From NCBI GenBank assembly GCA_964641455.1, contig CAZXLH010000039.1, forward strand, positions 1 through 18,526: DNA of 18,526 nt. Reading direction: 5' to 3'. This document shows, piece after piece, positions 15,228-18,526 of the stretch; position 1 is the stretch's first letter, and every line of letters starts with the position of its first letter. The position numbers and the translations under genes were made by a program. The notes under the pieces are model-generated. The model searched no databases, was not told the origin of the DNA, and saw only the letters and a list, made by a program, of their open reading frames with translations. This DNA is from DTU015 sp964641455 (lineage in GTDB: Bacteria; Bacillota; Sulfobacillia; Fermentithermobacillales; Fermentithermobacillaceae).

Positions 15228-16145
15228 TTACGTATTAGCAGCAACGCAAACAACATAGCTCAAATCATGACAAAGGGTCTTAGATTGATATGGCCTCCCA
15301 TTTCTCAAAATAGACACAGGCCTTTCCACAAGTTTCACTTTTTCTTTTTTAGCCTCTTCCGCTAAAGCCGGGTCGATATCACCCTGTTCTACCATAAGAT
15401 CGAGAACCACAACCTTTCTCTGCTCTGCCAAATCTGTATTATGATACGGCGAGTAGATCTCAGGGCCCTTAATAATTCCGGCCAGCATGGCTGCTTCAGA
15501 AAGCCCTAGTTGGTTTACAGGCTTGTCAAAATAAAATCTTGATGCCATTTCACATCCATAGGTGCCATGGCCGAAATATATGACATTTAAATACATCTCC
15601 AAGATTTCATCTTTGGAGTAACGCACCTCGAGTTTTAAAGAGTAGATTGCTTCGATAATTTTCCGTTTCAATGTTCTATCTTGTGTCAAAAATAAGTTCT
15701 TAGCCAACTGCTGGGTAATGGTGCTCCCGCCTTCTACTATCTCACCGGCTCTTAGATTTCTCATGAATGCTCTGCCAATAGAACTAAGTTCAATGCCTTT
15801 GTGCTTATAGAACCGTTTATCTTCCACTGCCACCACGGCCTTTTTTAGGGTATCGGGTATTTCATCAGCTATTACAACCACGTGGTTTTCATTAAATAAT
15901 GAGGATTCAGTATTGTGCTCAGTAACAAAAACTTCAATAGCCTCCGGGATATTGGGCTCGGGCAAGGGTATAACTGCCAAAAGCGTAATAAACACACCTG
16001 CCAAAACCAGAACCATTGCCAAAACTACCTTGACAAAAGCATGTCCCGAACTTGTCGGCATAGAGGTTAGTTGCATGCGCTGGGGCTGCGTTGAACGTTG
16101 AGATGTAGAGCCTTCCACTTTCTGTGTTCTACGAGCACTTGCCAC
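15228..16145 (-). CDS. Peptidoglycan glycosyltransferase (GT51) without a transpeptidase domain
   Basis: GT51 enzymes polymerise lipid II into glycan strands at the outer face of the membrane. The 305-residue protein has a basic, Ser/Thr-rich cytoplasmic start, one membrane span (about 36-59), then the GT51 domain. Catalytic Glu108 lies in VAVEDKRFYKHKG, and GGSTITQQLAKN (139-150) and LEMYLNVIYFGHGTYG follow as expected. After the domain, LAEEAKKEKVKLVERP resembles the linker of bifunctional class A PBPs, yet the frame stops 24 residues later and no penicillin-binding motifs follow. It is therefore a monofunctional transglycosylase, or a PBP1-type gene truncated at its 3' end; no continuing frame was seen just downstream in the other phases. 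Start GTG 16145 is supported by AAAGGAG eight bases upstream. Confidence 0.88.
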   Translation of the reverse strand: MASARRTQKVEGSTSQRSTQPQRMQLTSMPTSSGHAFVKVVLAMVLVLAGVFITLLAVIPLPEPNIPEAIEVFVTEHNTESSLFNENHVVVIADEIPDTLKKAVVAVEDKRFYKHKGIELSSIGRAFMRNLRAGEIVEGGSTITQQLAKNLFLTQDRTLKRKIIEAIYSLKLEVRYSKDEILEMYLNVIYFGHGTYGCEMASRFYFDKPVNQLGLSEAAMLAGIIKGPEIYSPYHNTDLAEQRKVVVLDLMVEQGDIDPALAEEAKKEKVKLVERPVSILRNGRPYQSKTLCHDLSYVVCVAANT

Positions 16146-16456
16146 ATCTATTACTCCTTTCTACTACTGCAACCGGCAGTTGTCACAAATTACTTATATT
16201 CTAAGCTAATCTTTAAGCTACTCTTTAAACATTCATTCGTCACTAAACATTCGTCAGCTTTGCGATAACGCTATTCAACCTATTCTACTACCGGTGCCAC
16301 TATAGGGAAATATTGGTGAACCAAGTTTCTGTCTCTAGCTAGATCATTTTAGGTCTGTGCTCAGCATAACCGGAAATTCTTACATAAAACTTTTCTAAAC
16401 CTTACGATTTTCTTACTTTTTCAAAACGCATGCCAGGCCAATATGTGGGGCACAGC
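16146..16456. other. Intergenic spacer upstream of the GT51 gene
   Basis: These 311 bases must contain the glycosyltransferase promoter, but no clear -35/-10 pair stands out. There is a short tandem repeat, AAGCTAATCTTT then AAGCTACTCTTT (16203-16226), followed by two related AAACATTC...CGTCA stretches to about 16256. I saw no gene and no obvious terminator for the permease that ends at 16457. Confidence 0.5.
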
Positions 16457-18487
16457 CTACCAGCGCCTGTCGCTCTCCCCGGATACTATAGCACTCATGT
16501 ATGCCTTTCTGGAAATAAGAAAGTACGTCACCTGAAGCACCAAAAATACTCCAATCGGCGTTGCAACATATCGTGCCGTTGAGGCTAGAGACGTTAGCAC
16601 CGCAGGCATAGACTCTATGGCTGACGGTTCAGATAAGAGAGTTTGTACCAATGCCTTGAAAGCAAACAGGCTGTGGACAATTCCCACTGCGAAAGGAGTG
16701 AAGAACAGCACACCTGCCTGTCTTGTTACTATAGTTCTTATCTCTCGCCATGATACTCCGAGCCGTCTCATTGATAAGAACCTGGCCCGGTCTTCTTCAA
16801 GGTCTGTAAAGAACCGAAAGTGAAGCATGCTGCCTATGCCCAGAGAAAACAGTACTGTAACAAATAAGGCAAGAAACATAATCAGGCTTCTCGTCTGCCT
16901 GGTTTCTTGATATGGTACAACCCGGGACGAAAAGTCGAGTATCTCGCAATCAAATTGTTCTGCTTGTTCGGTGAGCGATGCCCTGATCCGTTTTACTGCA
17001 TCAAAAGACTCAGTCCAATTAGCAATCTCGTAACTTGCAAGTACCAAATTGTCTTTAGGCGCCGCCAGCTCAAGAAGCCTTTGCATCTCACCCGAATCAA
17101 CTACAAGAACCCGGGAGTACGGAGAATTCATAATGGGCAGCAGTATTTCCTTATCAACTACAAAACTCATTTTGTCTTGTTCTGAGCCTTCACCTCTCCA
17201 AGGATACCGGGACTCAAGGCATCCCTGGACTGTAGTGGGAAATTTAGCATTCCATGTCCAGTGATACTCACTAACCCATACTCCATGCCCTGGCAGAACA
17301 TCTAAAACCGGAGCACCGCTTTGCTTTGCCCACAAGTTGTAATCTTCTTGGCACACTGTTGGCACAGGAAAAGTGGCGTTTTCGCGCAAAATACATTCAA
17401 ACATAACCCCTGGAAGAACCACTCCAGACTCTATCTCTAATCCATCAGCCTGAAACTCCCGGCTTATTTGCCTATCCAATTCGTCTAATTGAGAAAGCGG
17501 GACGGAGCCCTGAATCGCTACGCTTAAAGCTTGAGGATACTGATATTCCCGCATTTCCACCAGCGTCTGGCTGCCAATATTTAAAGCGCCCACTGATGTT
17601 ATAACCACTGCGCTCAAGATAGCAGTAGCACAAAGCACCCTGGCATTGTCCTGTATCTTAAACCCAAGTTCACCTACAGTAAGAAGGTTGATGTTTCGAA
17701 AATACAGACCCTTATTCCGCCGGAAACCCTTGAGCAGGCCTACGCTGATCTGAGTGAATAAGAAGTAAGTGCCTATAGAAACTATTGCTATCACCGGCAA
17801 CATTCGCAAAAGCACAGTATCTCCGTCTGTAGTCCATGCAAGATAATAACCTACCCCAAGGCACAGCACTGCAACCAAACCGAGTATGCGCGAGAAGGCC
17901 GGAGGTTTTTTTGCTTTTTGTGATTCCCTCACCAGCTGAACTATCTGCCCTGTTTTGAGCATCCTAATGCTTATAAGCGCTACCACGGCAAAAAGAATTG
18001 AATAACCAATGAAGGTAAGCCCAATTGCTTTGGGTACCAGTATAAACTCAATTGGCGAATCCACTTGCAACATTACACTCATAGCTGAAAGAAAAAGCCT
18101 CAAAAGCAAAGTGCCAAGCAAGAGCCCTACCCCAATGGCAGTTTCGCCTATCATCATACTTTCCCGGAAAACCATTTTGCCCAGTTGATTTCGCGAAGCG
18201 CCCAGCGTAGTTACCAGGCCGAATTCCCTGGACCGTGACCTTATGAATGCAGAACTTGAGTACCAGACGAAGAAGAAGGAAAAGATGACGATTATCACTT
18301 GGCAGGCTACAAGGCCTTTCTGAACACGGAAGGCATGCACATCGTAACCATATTCCACATTAGGATGCATGACGAAAGACGCAAAGAGATAAAAAATTGT
18401 GACAGAAAGGATACTGCTTAAAAGGAACGTAACGTACTTGTACCGGAGCCCCTTCATGTTCTTAGAAATTAGGCTGGTAAGCGTCAT
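16457..18487 (-). CDS. BceB-like ABC transporter permease (FtsX family)
   Basis: The 676-residue protein has about ten hydrophobic spans: seven up to roughly residue 310, a large extracellular domain (about 315-525), then three more. That layout is the hallmark of BceB/VraG-type permeases, which with a BceA ATPase and often a sensor kinase give resistance to bacitracin, lantibiotics and similar cell-wall-active peptides. The FtsX-like segment FIRSRSREFGLVTTLGASRNQ after span 2 and its counterpart LSMRRLGVSWREIRTIV before span 9 support the family. ATG 18487 is chosen: GGGAGGGG is six bases upstream; a TTG one codon earlier is possible. The start overlaps the end of the ATPase gene, indicating translational coupling. 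Substrate cannot be told from sequence. No terminator was recognised after the stop. Confidence 0.88.
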   Translation of the reverse strand: MTLTSLISKNMKGLRYKYVTFLLSSILSVTIFYLFASFVMHPNVEYGYDVHAFRVQKGLVACQVIIVIFSFFFVWYSSSAFIRSRSREFGLVTTLGASRNQLGKMVFRESMMIGETAIGVGLLLGTLLLRLFLSAMSVMLQVDSPIEFILVPKAIGLTFIGYSILFAVVALISIRMLKTGQIVQLVRESQKAKKPPAFSRILGLVAVLCLGVGYYLAWTTDGDTVLLRMLPVIAIVSIGTYFLFTQISVGLLKGFRRNKGLYFRNINLLTVGELGFKIQDNARVLCATAILSAVVITSVGALNIGSQTLVEMREYQYPQALSVAIQGSVPLSQLDELDRQISREFQADGLEIESGVVLPGVMFECILRENATFPVPTVCQEDYNLWAKQSGAPVLDVLPGHGVWVSEYHWTWNAKFPTTVQGCLESRYPWRGEGSEQDKMSFVVDKEILLPIMNSPYSRVLVVDSGEMQRLLELAAPKDNLVLASYEIANWTESFDAVKRIRASLTEQAEQFDCEILDFSSRVVPYQETRQTRSLIMFLALFVTVLFSLGIGSMLHFRFFTDLEEDRARFLSMRRLGVSWREIRTIVTRQAGVLFFTPFAVGIVHSLFAFKALVQTLLSEPSAIESMPAVLTSLASTARYVATPIGVFLVLQVTYFLISRKAYMSAIVSGESDRRW

Positions 18488-18526
18488 CAAAGACCCCTCC
18501 CATCACGCCAAGAGCATCAATAATCT
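18462..18526 (-). CDS. C-terminal end of the BceA-like ABC transporter ATPase (cut by window edge)
   Basis: Reading from the right edge, one frame gives IIDALGVMGGVFDDAYQPNF and then TAA at 18464-18462. As I remember them, BceA-type ATPases of Clostridia end in a similar helix plus VMGG-like tail. The frame overlaps the permease start by 26 bases. A competing frame ends eight codons in, at TGA 18505-18503; it would leave the genes non-overlapping but has no family-like ending. Only 21 codons are visible, so the Walker and signature motifs lie outside. Confidence 0.6.
   Translation of the reverse strand, partial: IIDALGVMGGVFDDAYQPNF

Noticed and set aside
1..18526. CRISPR array, tRNA or rRNA genes, insertion sequences, prophage genes
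   Set aside because: No regularly spaced repeat-spacer pattern was seen: the 53-bp array has no unique spacers. No cloverleaf, rRNA stretch, transposase, integrase or phage structural gene was recognised by eye.

Overview
The window looks like a draft contig from a Gram-positive anaerobe, most likely a member of the Clostridia/Firmicutes. The signs are lipobox lipoproteins, a BceAB-type peptide-antibiotic transporter, a secreted cell-wall exo-muramidase carrying copper-amine-oxidase-N 'stalk' repeats, a two-subunit Fe-S fumarase, strong AGGAGG-type ribosome binding sites and frequent GTG starts. This assignment is inference; there is no rRNA or marker gene here. A run of exactly 100 N (12748-12847) marks a scaffold gap. 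All genes but one lie on the minus strand.

Left edge (1-2195): a Cas3 helicase-nuclease resembling type I-C Cas3, cut by the window start at its C-terminus. The rest of the cas operon should lie to the left. A 505-base divergent intergenic region separates it from namZ (2701-4290, plus strand), which ends in a clear hairpin terminator.

4414-7823: a small lipoprotein-like membrane protein, a possible 22-residue hydrophobic peptide, a TIM-barrel enzyme of unknown specificity, and a PTS EIIC-like membrane protein. The last is broken twice, by an in-frame TAG at codon 33 and by a frameshift near 6480.

8016-12651: a coherent catabolic cluster read right to left: aspartate ammonia-lyase, fumarase alpha, fumarase beta and malic enzyme, followed by a 17-bp perfect terminator. 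Together these would convert aspartate to fumarate, malate, and then pyruvate plus CO2 with NAD(P)H. A candidate promoter overlapped by short palindromes lies upstream of aspA.

12748-13439: the assembly gap, then an array with an exact 53-base period (six units visible, the last partial). Each unit opens with a small hairpin. Beyond it are three nested or competing inverted repeats.

13440-18526: a lipoprotein alpha/beta hydrolase, three dispersed copies of a 15-nt direct repeat, a stand-alone or truncated glycosyltransferase-51 peptidoglycan polymerase, a BceB-like FtsX permease, and the last codons of its ATPase partner overlapping the permease start.

The features I consider least explained are the 53-bp hairpin array, the TIM-barrel/EIIC-like pair with its double lesion, and the competing inverted repeats. 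I see no clear evidence for an entirely new defence or mobile system in this window.
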